Below, piece by piece: positions 52,679 through 62,101 of a stretch of 64,000 nucleotides of DNA (its first letter is position 1; the number at the start of each line of letters is the position of its first letter). The notes beneath the pieces are model-generated. The model did no database searches. It had not been told where the DNA came from and saw nothing but the letters and a program-made list of their open reading frames with translations. This stretch comes from Vibrio sp. 99-70-13A1. GTDB taxonomy: Bacteria > Pseudomonadota > Gammaproteobacteria > Enterobacterales > Vibrionaceae. The stretch covers positions 53,308-117,307 of the forward strand of contig NZ_VTXD01000009.1 in assembly GCF_013114625.1 (NCBI RefSeq). Reading direction: 5' to 3'. The position numbers were made by a program, and so were the translations under genes.

Positions 52679-53716
52679 CTAGAATAACGATGTTTCAATT
52701 TCAATCTTCTTCTGTACTTCTTCTGGATCAACCAAACCTTGAGCAATCAACTGCTTGGAATTTTGTTCCATTGTCTGCATACCGTGTGCAGCGCCCGTTT
52801 GAATAATCGAATACATCTGCGCCACTTTATCTTCACGGATTAAGTTACGGATCGCTGGGGTTGCCATCATAATTTCGTGGCAAGCAACACGACCGCCCCC
52901 AATACGCTTAAGCAACTTCTGAGCAATAACCGAACGAAGTGATTCAGAAAGCATAGAGCGAACCATGTCTTTATCACTACCGGGGAATACATCAATAATA
53001 CGGTCAATCGTTTTTGCCGCAGAGCTAGTATGTAAGGTGCCAAAAACAAGGTGACCCGTTTCAGCGGCAGTCAGCGCTAAACTAATCGTTTCTTGGTCAC
53101 GAAGTTCGCCCACCAAAATAACATCAGGGTCTTCACGTAAAGCACTGCGTAAGGCAGCTTTAAAACTATGAGTATCTCGGTGGACTTCACGCTGGTTTAC
53201 CAAACACTTATTATTGGTATGAACAAATTCAATCGGATCTTCGATGGTCAGTATGTGCTTGTTATAATTACGGTTTACATAATCAACCATCGCGGCGAGA
53301 GTGGTCGATTTACCAGAACCAGTAGGTCCCGTCACTAGCACTAACCCTTTCTCGTAATTTGCAATTTTTTCAAAGATTTCCGGCGCACCTAATTGATCTA
53401 ATGTCGGGATCTCAACGGGAATGGTACGAAATACAGCAGAACAACCACGAGCCTGATTAAATGCATTAACACGGAAGCGTCCAACATTAGGTAATTCAAA
53501 AGAGAAATCGACTTCCAGCTTTTCTTCAAATTCACTGCGTTGGGAGTCGTTCATGATCTCAAAAACCAAACGATGTACATCAGCATGACTAAAAGCTGGG
53601 ACTCCAAGCTTCCTAACATCACCATCTATACGTACCATTGGAGATACACCCGCAGAAAGATGTAGATCTGACGCGTTATGCTTTACACTAAAATCCAGTA
53701 ACTCAGTGATATCCAT
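52679..53716 (-). CDS. pilT: Type IV pilus retraction ATPase PilT
   Basis: PilT is the hexameric ATPase that powers pilus retraction for twitching and DNA uptake. It has 345 residues, the usual size. The Walker A motif is TGPTGSGKSTTLAAM near 131-145, the Asp box is ILTIEDPIEFVH, the Walker B is DPDVILVGELRDQETI and the His box is TGHLVFGTLHTSSAAKT. The retraction-specific A-I-R-N-L-I-R-E motif near 288 is present. It diverges from yggS with 26 bases between start codons, the arrangement known in Pseudomonas and Vibrio. Confidence 0.97.
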   Translation of the reverse strand: MDITELLDFSVKHNASDLHLSAGVSPMVRIDGDVRKLGVPAFSHADVHRLVFEIMNDSQRSEFEEKLEVDFSFELPNVGRFRVNAFNQARGCSAVFRTIPVEIPTLDQLGAPEIFEKIANYEKGLVLVTGPTGSGKSTTLAAMVDYVNRNYNKHILTIEDPIEFVHTNNKCLVNQREVHRDTHSFKAALRSALREDPDVILVGELRDQETISLALTAAETGHLVFGTLHTSSAAKTIDRIIDVFPGSDKDMVRSMLSESLRSVIAQKLLKRIGGGRVACHEIMMATPAIRNLIREDKVAQMYSIIQTGAAHGMQTMEQNSKQLIAQGLVDPEEVQKKIEIETSLF

Positions 53717-53742
53717 TTATTTTCCTTTAAGTAAAGTCAGCT

Positions 53743-54447
53743 ATGAGTAGTATTCAACAAAATATCGAACAGATCACCTCACAGATCCGTAATGCAGAAC
53801 AAAAGTGTGGCCGACCTCCAGAGTCCGTGCAACTTTTAGCCGTAAGTAAAACTAAACCTATCGAGGCAATTCTAGAAGCTGCACAAGGTGGGCAAGTTTC
53901 ATTTGGTGAAAACTACGTCCAAGAAGGCGTAGATAAAGTAAAACACTTTTCAGAACAACATTCTAACTTAAATTTAGAATGGCATTTTATTGGTCCAATC
54001 CAATCAAACAAAACGCGACCAATCGCTGAAAATTTCGATTGGGTGCACTCTATTGAACGTGGCAAAGTCGCTCAGCGCCTAAACGACCAAAGACCTGACC
54101 ACTTACCCGCTTTGCAAGTACTCATTCAAATCAACACAAGTGGTGAAGATTCAAAATCAGGCACCTCTGAAGCAGAAGTTTTTGAATTAGCGGAGTTGAT
54201 TTCTTCACTTCCCAACCTCACTTTAAGAGGATTGATGTCAATTCCTGCTAACGTGTCAGATTACCAATCACAGCTTAATGCTTTTTCACAATTAGCATCT
54301 CTTAACAATAAGCTTAGTGATAAATATTCAGGCGTAGATACACTCTCAATGGGTATGAGCGGTGATATGGATGCAGCTGTTGAAGCAGGCAGCACTATGG
54401 TGAGAATTGGCACGGCAATTTTTGGTGCTCGTAATTACGCTAAATAA
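53743..54447 (+). CDS. yggS: Pyridoxal-phosphate homeostasis protein YggS (PLPBP)
   Basis: YggS binds pyridoxal phosphate without a known enzymatic reaction and keeps cellular PLP and amino acid pools balanced. It has 234 residues and an alanine-racemase-like barrel. The PLP lysine lies in LLAVSKTKP near residue 36, the phosphate region is LSMGMSGDMDAAVEAGST near 203-220, and WHFIGPIQSNKTR is the family signature. It is the first gene of the yggS-proC-yggT-yggU group. Confidence 0.96.
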   Translation: MSSIQQNIEQITSQIRNAEQKCGRPPESVQLLAVSKTKPIEAILEAAQGGQVSFGENYVQEGVDKVKHFSEQHSNLNLEWHFIGPIQSNKTRPIAENFDWVHSIERGKVAQRLNDQRPDHLPALQVLIQINTSGEDSKSGTSEAEVFELAELISSLPNLTLRGLMSIPANVSDYQSQLNAFSQLASLNNKLSDKYSGVDTLSMGMSGDMDAAVEAGSTMVRIGTAIFGARNYAK

Positions 54448-54518
54448 TATCAGCCCATAATAATTGAGCTCGTGATGGACAGCTTGTCCGTCACATTACA
54501 AGGTTAGGACCGAGAAAT

Positions 54519-55337
54519 ATGGAACACAAGAATATCGCCTTTATTGGTGCAGGGAATATGGTTCGTTCAATTGTTGCAGGTCTTGTGGCGAGTGGTTATC
54601 CCGCACATAAAATCACGGCGACGGCACCTTCTGAAGCAAGAAGGCAGCCTCTTGAAGCAGACTACGGCATTCAAACTACCAGTGATAACTACGCAGCAGC
54701 ACAAAATGCAGAAGTCATTGTGTTATCCGTTAAGCCACAGATGATGGCTGATGTGTGTAAGCCTCTTCAAAGCATCAATTTCGACAATAAATTGGTGATT
54801 TCAATTGCTGCTGGTATTAGTGCAAAACGCCTTAATGAAATGCTCGATAGCCAATTAAACTTGGTCCGCGTGATGCCCAATACCCCATCATTACTTGGAA
54901 AAGGCATGAGCGGGCTTTATGCCGATCAGCAAGTCAATGAACAAGATAAAAACTTCGCTTCCCAATTAATGCAAGCAGTAGGTGAAGTGTGTTGGGTTGA
55001 ACAAGAATCAGGTATCAATAACATTATTGCGGCAGCAGGCAGTGCCCCTGCGTATTTCTTCTTATTTATGGAAGCGATGCAAGCTGAAGCCATCAAACAA
55101 GGTTTCGATACCGAGACTGCGCGTAAATTGGTTCAACAGTCAGCATTAGGTGCGGCTGAAATGGTCGTTGCTAACCCAAGCACAGAGCTATCGACACTGC
55201 GCGAACAAGTCACATCAAAAGGTGGGACAACAGCTGAAGCGCTCAGAACGTTCAATGAAAACCAACTGTCAGACATTGTAGCTAAAGCCATGCAAGCGGC
55301 TGTATCTCGTGCTGAAGAGATGGAAAAACTGTTTTAA
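54519..55337 (+). CDS. proC: Pyrroline-5-carboxylate reductase
   Basis: ProC reduces pyrroline-5-carboxylate to proline with NAD(P)H. It has 272 residues. The nucleotide loop IAFIGAGNMVRSIVAGL lies near 6-22 and the C-terminal signature segment LREQVTSKGGTTAEAL near 230-245 (proline-binding). The middle motif VRVMPNTPSLLGKGM is also typical. It follows yggS, a pairing kept from E. coli to vibrios that matches the PLP and amino-acid roles. Confidence 0.97.
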   Translation: MEHKNIAFIGAGNMVRSIVAGLVASGYPAHKITATAPSEARRQPLEADYGIQTTSDNYAAAQNAEVIVLSVKPQMMADVCKPLQSINFDNKLVISIAAGISAKRLNEMLDSQLNLVRVMPNTPSLLGKGMSGLYADQQVNEQDKNFASQLMQAVGEVCWVEQESGINNIIAAAGSAPAYFFLFMEAMQAEAIKQGFDTETARKLVQQSALGAAEMVVANPSTELSTLREQVTSKGGTTAEALRTFNENQLSDIVAKAMQAAVSRAEEMEKLF

Positions 55338-55397
55338 ATTATTATGTGGCGGCATGAATAAGCGCTCGCCACAAGTCACTCCGAAAAAGGAAACTCT

Positions 55398-55955
55398 ATG
55401 AATTCGATGAGCTTTTTGATCTCTACCGTTTTTGATCTTTACATCATGGTGGTCATTCTGCGTATTTGGTTACAAGCCTCCCGTGCAGATTTCTATAACC
55501 CATTTTCACAATTTATCGTTAAAGCAACGCAACCTGTTGTCGCGCCTTTACGACGCTTCATTCCATCGATTGGTAGCTTTGACGTAGCAACCATTCTATT
55601 TGCTTATGTATTATGTGTATTGAAGTTCACGGCACTAAATCTAGTGATTTCAGGTGGCGCAGCGGTATTTGATGTTAGCTTCCTAATCTTCGGATTGCTT
55701 GCATTACTTAAAGCCGCGGGTGGTCTTATTTTCTGGGTTCTACTTATCCGCGCAATTCTAAGCTGGGTAAGCCAAGGCCGTAGCCCAATCGAGTATGTTT
55801 TCCATCAATTGACTGAACCAATGCTTGCTCCAATTCGTCGTATTCTTCCAGCAATGGGCGGTTTTGATTTAAGTGTACTGGTGCTGTTTATTGTTCTGCA
55901 ATTCGTGAACTTCTTAATGGGCGACCTAATTGGCCATATTTGGTATCAGCTATAA
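55398..55955 (+). CDS. yggT: YggT family inner-membrane protein
   Basis: YggT is a conserved membrane protein of 185 residues made of two similar halves, each with two hydrophobic segments. The repeat signature is NPFSQFIVKATQPVVAPLRR in the first half (about residues 34-53), matched by SPIEYVFHQLTEPMLAPIRR in the second (about 128-147). Related single-repeat YlmG proteins act in chloroplast and bacterial division site organisation. The precise role of YggT is not known; a link to potassium homeostasis or osmotic shock has been proposed. Confidence 0.93.
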   Translation: MNSMSFLISTVFDLYIMVVILRIWLQASRADFYNPFSQFIVKATQPVVAPLRRFIPSIGSFDVATILFAYVLCVLKFTALNLVISGGAAVFDVSFLIFGLLALLKAAGGLIFWVLLIRAILSWVSQGRSPIEYVFHQLTEPMLAPIRRILPAMGGFDLSVLVLFIVLQFVNFLMGDLIGHIWYQL

Positions 55956-56023
55956 TCAGTACCTGTAGTACTGAGCAAAACTAAGCTCTAAGCATAAAGG
56001 TACTAAACACAAGGCACTAACCA

Positions 56024-56314
56024 ATGCCAAAAGCAGTTTGGGCTGATGAAGACGATATTCTTTTACGGCTCTATATCCAACCAAAAGCAAGCCGAGATAA
56101 AATTGTCGGCTTGCATGGGGATGAACTTAAAATTGCCATTACAGCTCCACCTGTCGATGGCAAAGCCAATGCTCATTTAGCAAAATACCTAGCGAAACAA
56201 TTTAAGGTAGCTAAAGGGCTTATTAAAATTGAAAAGGGAGAGTTAGGTAGGCACAAGCAAGTTCGAATCTGCTCACCTAACCAAATCCCTAATGAAATCA
56301 AAGCCATCCTGTGA
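56024..56314 (+). CDS. yggU: UPF0235/DUF167 family protein YggU
   Basis: A small cytoplasmic protein of 96 residues in the DUF167 family with an alpha/beta fold. The family segments [20 protein letters not shown] and [20 protein letters not shown] are intact. No biochemical function is established. It belongs to the yggS-proC-yggT-yggU group and is followed, with no terminator, by the DUF4426 gene. Confidence 0.92.
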   Translation: MPKAVWADEDDILLRLYIQPKASRDKIVGLHGDELKIAITAPPVDGKANAHLAKYLAKQFKVAKGLIKIEKGELGRHKQVRICSPNQIPNEIKAIL

Positions 56315-56343
56315 TGGCTTTTTGCTATATTTTTGGAGCCAAT

Positions 56344-56775
56344 ATGCGTTTATGGATAACAGCACTACTTGTTAGCGTCATCGCCTTCCCTACTTGGGCT
56401 GGTCAATTTAAAAACATTAAAGATGTTGAGGTTCACTACTCAGCATTCAATTCTACTTTCTTGTCTGCGGAAGTCGCCAAACAGTATCAACTAAAACGAA
56501 ACGGCTACTCTGCGGTTCTAAACATCAGCATTTTAGATAATTCAGCATTGGGGAAACCAGCAACCACGGCTCAAGTATCAGGCACAGCAAAAAACTTAGT
56601 GGGAAACACTCGAAAGTTAACCTTTAGAGAAATTAAAGAAGGTGATGCCATTTACTACCTCACTGAATTCCCAATTACTCACGAAGAAAATATTACCTTC
56701 ACTATTGATGTTAATGCTGGGATAAAAGGCGCGGGTCCATTACGATTCACCCAAAAATTCTACACAGAAGACTAA
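56344..56775 (+). CDS. DUF4426 family secreted protein, function unknown
   Basis: A small exported protein of 143 residues from ATG 56344, where GGAG lies six bases upstream. The N-terminus (RLWITALLVSVIAFPTWAG) is a signal peptide with likely cleavage after T-W-A. The mature domain is beta-rich and begins FKNIKDVEVHYSAFNSTFLS, which I recognise as the DUF4426 family. There is no lipobox and no second membrane segment, so it should be periplasmic. It lies between yggU and rdgB and is probably in the same transcript. I can propose no function from the sequence. Confidence 0.75.
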   Translation: MRLWITALLVSVIAFPTWAGQFKNIKDVEVHYSAFNSTFLSAEVAKQYQLKRNGYSAVLNISILDNSALGKPATTAQVSGTAKNLVGNTRKLTFREIKEGDAIYYLTEFPITHEENITFTIDVNAGIKGAGPLRFTQKFYTED

Positions 56776-56825
56776 GCTTTAATTAAGAGCTTATTCCACC
56801 ACCCATTTATTAGAGTTATCCGATC

Positions 56826-57425
56826 ATGAGTAAAATCGTTCTAGCAACAGGCAACCAAGGTAAAGTACGTGAAATGGCAGATCTTCTGTCTGATTTTGGC
56901 TTCGACGTAACAACCCAAAGTGAATTTAACGTTTCTGAAGTTGCAGAAACAGGTACCACTTTCATTGAAAATGCCATTATCAAAGCTCGCCACGCTGCAC
57001 TAGAAACCGGGCTTCCTGCGATTGCTGACGATTCAGGTTTAGAAGTGGACTTCCTAAAAGGAGCTCCTGGTATTTATTCAGCTCGTTATGCAGGTGAAGA
57101 TGCATCTGACCAGCAGAACCTAGAAAAACTGTTAGATGCGATGCAAGGCGTAGAAGAAGCAAAGCGTACTGCTCGCTTTCATTGTGTTTTAGTTCTGATA
57201 CGCCATGCAAACGATCCGACACCGATTGTTTGCCACGGCAAATGGGAAGGCCGCATTTTAACTGAAGCACATGGCGAAAATGGATTCGGCTACGACCCAA
57301 TCTTCTTTGTACCTGAAGATAACTGCGCCTCTGCCGAGCTTGAATCAACTCGTAAAAAGCAATTATCTCATCGTGGAAAAGCTCTAAAATCACTATTTTC
57401 AACGCTAAAAGAGCAAGCTCTATAA
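56826..57425 (+). CDS. rdgB: dITP/XTP pyrophosphatase
   Basis: RdgB (HAM1 family) hydrolyses dITP, ITP and XTP so that deaminated purines are not built into DNA or RNA. It has 199 residues. The nucleotide motif [15 protein letters not shown] lies near 7-21. The catalytic region [20 protein letters not shown] lies near 68-87, and [11 protein letters not shown] near 152-162. Its stop codon overlaps the hemW start by one base, a coupling also seen in E. coli. With mutT and mutY it makes three nucleotide-damage defences in this window. Confidence 0.98.
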   Translation: MSKIVLATGNQGKVREMADLLSDFGFDVTTQSEFNVSEVAETGTTFIENAIIKARHAALETGLPAIADDSGLEVDFLKGAPGIYSARYAGEDASDQQNLEKLLDAMQGVEEAKRTARFHCVLVLIRHANDPTPIVCHGKWEGRILTEAHGENGFGYDPIFFVPEDNCASAELESTRKKQLSHRGKALKSLFSTLKEQAL

Positions 57426-58615
57426 TGCCAAGTGCAGTGTTAACACCACCGGCTTTGAGTCTTTATGTACACATTCCTTGGTGCGTACAAAAATGCCCAT
57501 ATTGTGATTTTAACTCGCATGCACTCAAAGCTGATATTCCTGAAAATGAATACATTGATGCACTGCTGGAAGACTTGGATACTGATATCGAAAAGTATCA
57601 GCTTAATGGTGCGCCTCGCCCATTACATTCCATTTTTATTGGTGGTGGTACTCCCAGCCTATTTTCACCCGAAGGTATTGGTCGTTTACTTCAAGGGATT
57701 GAACAACGTATTCCGTTCAAACCCGAAATCGAAATCACCATGGAAGCTAACCCTGGCACCATTGAGGCTGAACGCTTCGCTGGGTATAAAACTGCAGGCG
57801 TTACTCGTATTTCTGTTGGTGTGCAAAGCTTTGAACAAGAGAAGCTAGAAAGGTTAGGACGAATTCACGGGCAAGATGAAGCCGTAAATGCCGCTCACTT
57901 AGCACATGAAATCGGTTTAAATAGCTTCAACCTAGATCTCATGCATGGCTTGCCCGATCAAAGCATTGATCAAGCATTGGCTGATTTGGATAAAGCGATC
58001 GAACTCGATCCGCCACACCTATCTTGGTATCAGTTGACGATAGAACCTAACACCATGTTCTATTACAAAACACCGACACTGCCTGATGACGACGATTTAT
58101 GGGACATTTTCGATAGAGGACATCAAAAGCTCACTGATGCGGGTTATGTTCAATATGAAATTTCGGGCTACAGTAAACCCAACTACCAGTGCCAACATAA
58201 CTTAAATTACTGGCGTTTTGGTGACTACTTAGGCATTGGCTGTGGTTCTCACGGCAAGCTCAGTTTTGCCGATGGTCGAATCATCCGCACCACCAAGGTA
58301 AAGCACCCTAGGGGTTACCTTGCAGCTTATCAAAACCTGATTAAACCTTATTTATCGGATGAATTCGAAGTGGCAAATGATGATCGCCCTTTCGAGTTTT
58401 TTATGAATCGTTTTCGATTAATTGAAGCGTGCCCAAAGCAAGATTTCATTGATACAACGGGTCTAGGTTTAGATTCAATTAAAGAAACTATTGATTGGTC
58501 TAAAGAGATGGGCTACTTGAGTGAAACGACAACACACTGGCAAATCACGAAAAAAGGAAAGCTCTTCCTTAATGATTTGCTTGAAGCTTTCATGATCGAT
58601 GAAGACGAATCCTAA
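57425..58615 (+). CDS. hemW: Haem chaperone HemW (radical SAM protein)
   Basis: HemW is a radical SAM family protein that binds haem and is thought to deliver it to respiratory enzymes. It is often mis-called oxygen-independent coproporphyrinogen oxidase. It has 396 residues. The Fe-S motif is HIPWCVQKCPYCDFNSH, C-x3-C-x2-C near residues 20-27, without the extra cysteine of true HemN. The SAM and substrate segments FIGGGTPSLF and VGVQSFEQEKLERLGRIH follow. It is coupled to rdgB and ends at a terminator. Confidence 0.95.
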   Translation: MPSAVLTPPALSLYVHIPWCVQKCPYCDFNSHALKADIPENEYIDALLEDLDTDIEKYQLNGAPRPLHSIFIGGGTPSLFSPEGIGRLLQGIEQRIPFKPEIEITMEANPGTIEAERFAGYKTAGVTRISVGVQSFEQEKLERLGRIHGQDEAVNAAHLAHEIGLNSFNLDLMHGLPDQSIDQALADLDKAIELDPPHLSWYQLTIEPNTMFYYKTPTLPDDDDLWDIFDRGHQKLTDAGYVQYEISGYSKPNYQCQHNLNYWRFGDYLGIGCGSHGKLSFADGRIIRTTKVKHPRGYLAAYQNLIKPYLSDEFEVANDDRPFEFFMNRFRLIEACPKQDFIDTTGLGLDSIKETIDWSKEMGYLSETTTHWQITKKGKLFLNDLLEAFMIDEDES

Positions 58616-58622
58616 AGACAAC

Positions 58623-58653
58623 AAAGCCTCTCATCACGAGAGGCTTTCTTTTT
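58623..58653 (+). terminator. Rho-independent terminator after hemW
   Basis: AAAGCCTCTC and GAGAGGCTTT form a perfect 10-bp stem with loop ATCAC, followed by CTTTTT. The convergent glutaminase gene ends just beyond it. Confidence 0.88.
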
Positions 58654-58672
58654 GAATAAGGCGTATCTTCAA

Positions 58673-59593
58673 TTAGAAAATAGAACGACCAATACGTTCA
58701 GAAAGTAATTCTAAAGCTTGAGTACCCGCCAGTGAGTTACCTGAAGGGTCTAATTCAGGAGACCAAACTGCAATGGTCATCTCACCTGGTACGATTGCGA
58801 TAATACCGCCACCTACGCCAGATTTACCCGGCATTCCGACACGATAAGCAAACTCCCCTGCACCATCATATAAGCCACAAGTCGCCAGTAGAGCATTCAA
58901 TTGTTTGGTTTGAACTGGGGTAATGATCTCTTTCTTGGTTTGAACTGACACACCTTTATTTGCTAGGTAGCTAAAGGTTTTTGCGAGGTCAACGCAAGTC
59001 ATCTTGAGCGCGCAGGCATGAAAATAATTATTAAGAACAGGAATAACATCATTCTCAAAATTACCAAACGAACGCATCAAGTAGGCTATAGCAGCATTTC
59101 GATCGCTGTGCATCATTTCTGAAGCCGCTACGACTTTGTCATACACAATATGAGTATCACCAGATAACTGACGAACAAATTCCAGTAAACGATGCCTAGG
59201 TGCTGATAAGCGGCTTTGTAATAAATCAGCGACGACTATCGCACCAGCGTTGATAAATGGATTACGAGGGATACCATGCTCCATCTCAAGCTGAATCATT
59301 GAGTTAAAAGCCTGACCGGAAGGCTCTTTACCCACTCTTTTCCAGATTTCTTCTGGTTTATACAACACCATAGCCAAAGTAAGACTCAGCGCTTTGGAAA
59401 TAGATTGCACAGAAAAAGCTTCTTCAGCATCACCGGCTTGAATCACTTCCCCTTCATTGGTATACACCGCAATCGCCAACTTTTGATTCGATACACGAGC
59501 CAATGCAGGAATATAATCTGCGACTTTCCCCTGACCAATTAAAGGGCGAACTTCATCTAATATCTCGGTCAAAATAGCTTGAGTTGGTTTCAT
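58673..59593 (-). CDS. glsA: Glutaminase
   Basis: Cytoplasmic serine-dependent glutaminase that releases ammonia and glutamate from glutamine. It has 306 residues. The catalytic S-x-x-K motif lies in [12 protein letters not shown] near 61-72. The binding segments [15 protein letters not shown] near 112-126, YLANKGVS and [11 protein letters not shown] follow in the expected order. It fits both the GlsA and GlsB branches, so the symbol is provisional. Its upstream region is unusual, with a promoter-like sequence directly followed by interlocking hairpins. Together with gltBD and carAB it handles glutamine nitrogen. Confidence 0.95.
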   Translation of the reverse strand: MKPTQAILTEILDEVRPLIGQGKVADYIPALARVSNQKLAIAVYTNEGEVIQAGDAEEAFSVQSISKALSLTLAMVLYKPEEIWKRVGKEPSGQAFNSMIQLEMEHGIPRNPFINAGAIVVADLLQSRLSAPRHRLLEFVRQLSGDTHIVYDKVVAASEMMHSDRNAAIAYLMRSFGNFENDVIPVLNNYFHACALKMTCVDLAKTFSYLANKGVSVQTKKEIITPVQTKQLNALLATCGLYDGAGEFAYRVGMPGKSGVGGGIIAIVPGEMTIAVWSPELDPSGNSLAGTQALELLSERIGRSIF

Positions 59594-59639
59594 GAGTGCT
59601 TACTTCTATATTGTTATTTTTGTAGGGGTGTTTTCATTA

Positions 59640-59719
59640 TTTTGTCCTTAAACTTCTATTCATTGATAAAAGCCTAAGGACAAAAAAGCCAACATTACAA
59701 TAATGTTGGCTTTTATCAA
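59640..59719 (-). promoter_or_regulatory. Interlocking inverted repeats in the glutaminase gene leader
   Basis: Three inverted repeats share sequence. On the minus strand TTGATAAAAGCC (59719-59708) can pair with GGCTTTTATCAA (59674-59663). A terminator-like stem AAAAGCCAACATTA / TAATGTTGGCTTTT (59714-59684) lies between the arms. TTTTGTCCTTA (59685-59675) can pair with TAAGGACAAAA (59650-59640). The stems exclude each other in part, which suggests attenuation or just overlapping terminator sequences. Confidence 0.45.
59682..59714 (-). terminator. Rho-independent terminator after trmB
   Basis: On the minus strand a 14-bp stem AAAAGCCAACATTA / TAATGTTGGCTTTT with loop TTG runs into a T run. 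It lies about 70 bases after the trmB stop and also inside the predicted glutaminase leader. Confidence 0.85.
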
Positions 59720-59723
59720 TCAC

Positions 59724-59752
59724 ATAAAATGTAGGGGTAAAAACTAAGTCAA
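59724..59752 (-). promoter_or_regulatory. Putative promoter upstream of the glutaminase gene
   Basis: On the minus strand TTGACT (5 of 6) and TTTTAT (weaker) are separated by 17 bases. Transcription would start close to 59717, at the first arm of the inverted repeats, so the trmB terminator hairpin would sit in the glutaminase leader. Confidence 0.4.
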
Positions 59753-59780
59753 TTAGCCTCTACAGCTTTGAGATCGGAAA

Positions 59781-60500
59781 TTACTTAGTACGCTTGTACT
59801 TAATGTCCCAGACGCCATGACCTAAACGGTGGCCACGAGCTTCAAACTTAGTCAGTGGACGCTCATCAGGGCGAGGAATGTAATCACCATCTTCAGCGAT
59901 ATTTTTAAAACCAGGCGCTACATTCATCACTTCGATCATGTGCTCTGCGTAGTTTTCCCAGTCTGTTGCCATATGGAAAATACCAGTATCAAGCTGAAGT
60001 TTACCACGAACCATTTCAGCAAATTCGGCTTTAACAATACGACGTTTGTGGTGACGAGCTTTATGCCACGGGTCAGGGAAGAACAGTTGCAGCGTATGCA
60101 AGCTGCTGTCTGGAATCATATGCTCAAATACTTCAACAGCATCGTGGCACATTACGCGAAGGTTAGTCACACCCGCATCTCGAGCTGTACCTAAACAGGC
60201 ACCCACACCAGGGCTATGTACTTCAATACCTAGGAAATTTTTTTCTGGTGAATTCTTTGCCATTTCAACCAGTGATGCACCCATACCGAAGCCAATCTCT
60301 AGTACAACAGGGTTATCGTTACCAAATACTTCTTTCCAATTAAGAAGCTCTGGGTTGTAGTCGATGCCCATTGTTGGCCAGCATTCATTCATCGCATTTT
60401 CTTGACCTTTAGTTAAACGGCCTTCGCGGCGAACAAAACTGCGGATCTTACGAACCAGTTTGCCGTCTTCAGTATATTCGTTAGTGGTCACTTCACTCAT
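59781..60500 (-). CDS. trmB: tRNA (guanine(46)-N7)-methyltransferase
   Basis: TrmB makes 7-methylguanosine at position 46 in the variable loop of tRNAs. It has 239 residues from the ATG at 60500. The frame stays open for 31 more codons upstream, but those residues are not part of the family. The SAM motif is [15 protein letters not shown] near 71-85, followed by [13 protein letters not shown]. The family signature [18 protein letters not shown] lies near 146-163. It diverges from mutY, an arrangement kept in enteric bacteria. Confidence 0.97.
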   Translation of the reverse strand: MSEVTTNEYTEDGKLVRKIRSFVRREGRLTKGQENAMNECWPTMGIDYNPELLNWKEVFGNDNPVVLEIGFGMGASLVEMAKNSPEKNFLGIEVHSPGVGACLGTARDAGVTNLRVMCHDAVEVFEHMIPDSSLHTLQLFFPDPWHKARHHKRRIVKAEFAEMVRGKLQLDTGIFHMATDWENYAEHMIEVMNVAPGFKNIAEDGDYIPRPDERPLTKFEARGHRLGHGVWDIKYKRTK

Positions 60501-60666
60501 TGATTTTTTGCCTGCACATTGATTAATCAAAGCGGGGATTATCCAAAGAAATGCCTTCGGTGCAAGTCTTTCCGTGGATAAATTCCCACACAATTTGTCT
60601 GTTTTACATCCAACGCTAAGTGTGGTGCAATTTCACCTCTAATAATAGCAAAGCATTGAGCAAGCC

Positions 60667-61728
60667 GTGACTCCTTTCGCAAGCGCCATTTTAAAGTGGT
60701 ATGACGCCTATGGGCGTAAAGAACTGCCTTGGCAAAAAAACAAAAGCGCCTACACCGTTTGGTTATCTGAAATAATGTTGCAGCAGACGCAAGTAACAAC
60801 AGTTATTCCTTATTACGAACGTTTTTTGGCGCGTTTTCCGACCGTCATCGACCTTGCAAATGCAGAACAAGATGAAGTACTCCACCTTTGGACTGGGCTT
60901 GGTTATTACGCACGAGCTCGAAATTTACATAAAGCTGCAAAAATAGTCGCAGAGCAATATGGTGGAGAGTTCCCTAAAGACTTAGAACAAATGAATGCTC
61001 TACCTGGTGTTGGGCGTTCTACTGCGGCGGCAGTTCTTTCATCTGTCCATAAGCTTCCTCATGCCATTTTAGATGGTAATGTGAAACGTACTTTGGCTCG
61101 CAGCTTTATTGTTGAAGGGTGGCCAGGACAAAAAAAAGTAGAAAACAAACTTTGGGAATATGCTGAACAGCACACTCCAAATAAAGATGTCGATAAATAC
61201 AATCAAGCTATGATGGATATGGGCGCACTGGTATGTACTCGCAGTAAGCCTAAATGCACGTTATGCCCGGTCAGTAATTTGTGTGAAGCCAACAAACTTG
61301 ATAAACAGCTCGATTTTCCAGGTAAAAAGCCGAAAAAAGAGAAGCCAGTAAAGGAAACTTGGTTTGTGATGCTTTATCACGAGAACCAGGTTTGGCTTGA
61401 ACAGCGCCCTCAATCAGGTATTTGGGGAGGGCTGTTTTGTTTTCCTCAAAATGAAACCGCTGAAATTGGACACCAATTAGATCTCAGAGCCATTCAAGAA
61501 CACCACATACAGTCAAACGAAACCTTGATTGCATTTAGACATACCTTTAGTCACTACCATTTAGATATCACCCCTGTATTGGTTAAATTAACCAAACAAC
61601 CTGATTTGATAATGGAAGGGACAAAAGGTCTCTGGTATAACTTATCTCAACCAGAAGAAATTGGCTTAGCTGCTCCTGTGAAACAGCTGTTAGAAAGCCT
61701 TCCATTCGAACTAGACACATGCGTTTAA
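60667..61728 (+). CDS. mutY: Adenine DNA glycosylase
   Basis: MutY removes adenine mispaired with 8-oxoguanine, complementing MutT. It has 353 residues and starts with GTG at 60667. The helix-hairpin-helix motif [15 protein letters not shown] lies near 115-129, with the catalytic aspartate region [12 protein letters not shown]. The [4Fe-4S] cluster is C-x6-C-x2-C-x5-C in [17 protein letters not shown] near 198-214. The C-terminal MutT-like domain (from about 230, [15 protein letters not shown]) recognises 8-oxoguanine. It is followed after 31 bases by yggX. Confidence 0.98.
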   Translation: MTPFASAILKWYDAYGRKELPWQKNKSAYTVWLSEIMLQQTQVTTVIPYYERFLARFPTVIDLANAEQDEVLHLWTGLGYYARARNLHKAAKIVAEQYGGEFPKDLEQMNALPGVGRSTAAAVLSSVHKLPHAILDGNVKRTLARSFIVEGWPGQKKVENKLWEYAEQHTPNKDVDKYNQAMMDMGALVCTRSKPKCTLCPVSNLCEANKLDKQLDFPGKKPKKEKPVKETWFVMLYHENQVWLEQRPQSGIWGGLFCFPQNETAEIGHQLDLRAIQEHHIQSNETLIAFRHTFSHYHLDITPVLVKLTKQPDLIMEGTKGLWYNLSQPEEIGLAAPVKQLLESLPFELDTCV

Positions 61729-61759
61729 TACCAACATAACGCGATAATAAGGATTCATT

Positions 61760-62032
61760 ATGAGCCGTACTGTATTTTGTACTCGATTACAAAAAGACGC
61801 TGAAGGCCTAGATTTTCAACTTTACCCGGGCGATTTGGGTAAACGTATTTTTGACAACATTTCTAAAGAAGCTTGGGCTCAATGGCAAAGCAAGCAAACC
61901 ATGTTAATTAATGAAAAGAAACTTAACATGATGGACCCTGAGCACCGAAAGCTGCTAGAAACTGAAATGGTTAACTTTCTTTTTGAAGGCAAAGAAGTCG
62001 TTATTGATGGCTACACCCCACCAAGCGAATAA
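61760..62032 (+). CDS. yggX: Fe(2+)-trafficking protein YggX
   Basis: YggX is a small cytoplasmic protein of 90 residues that protects Fe-S clusters from oxidation and is linked to iron trafficking. The conserved N-terminus [20 protein letters not shown] contains the single cysteine (Cys7). The segments [19 protein letters not shown] and [16 protein letters not shown] are typical. mutY, whose product carries an Fe-S cluster, lies just upstream, the same order as in E. coli (mutY-yggX-mltC). Confidence 0.97.
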   Translation: MSRTVFCTRLQKDAEGLDFQLYPGDLGKRIFDNISKEAWAQWQSKQTMLINEKKLNMMDPEHRKLLETEMVNFLFEGKEVVIDGYTPPSE

Positions 62033-62054
62033 GACATTTATTTAGATAAAATTT

Positions 62055-62089
62055 AATGACATCATACCCTTGGTTATGGTGTCATTTTT
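62055..62089 (+). terminator. Probable terminator after yggX
   Basis: AATGACATCATA and TATGGTGTCATT form a 12-bp stem with one wobble pair and an 8-base loop, followed by TTTTTA. mltC starts 13 bases later, so some read-through or a further promoter is needed. Confidence 0.65.
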
Positions 62090-62101
62090 ATATGAGGGTC
62101 T

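Noticed and set aside
59781..60593. A trmB version with a 31-residue N-terminal extension
   Set aside because: The extension has no resemblance to the family, and the ATG at 60500 gives the standard 239-residue protein.
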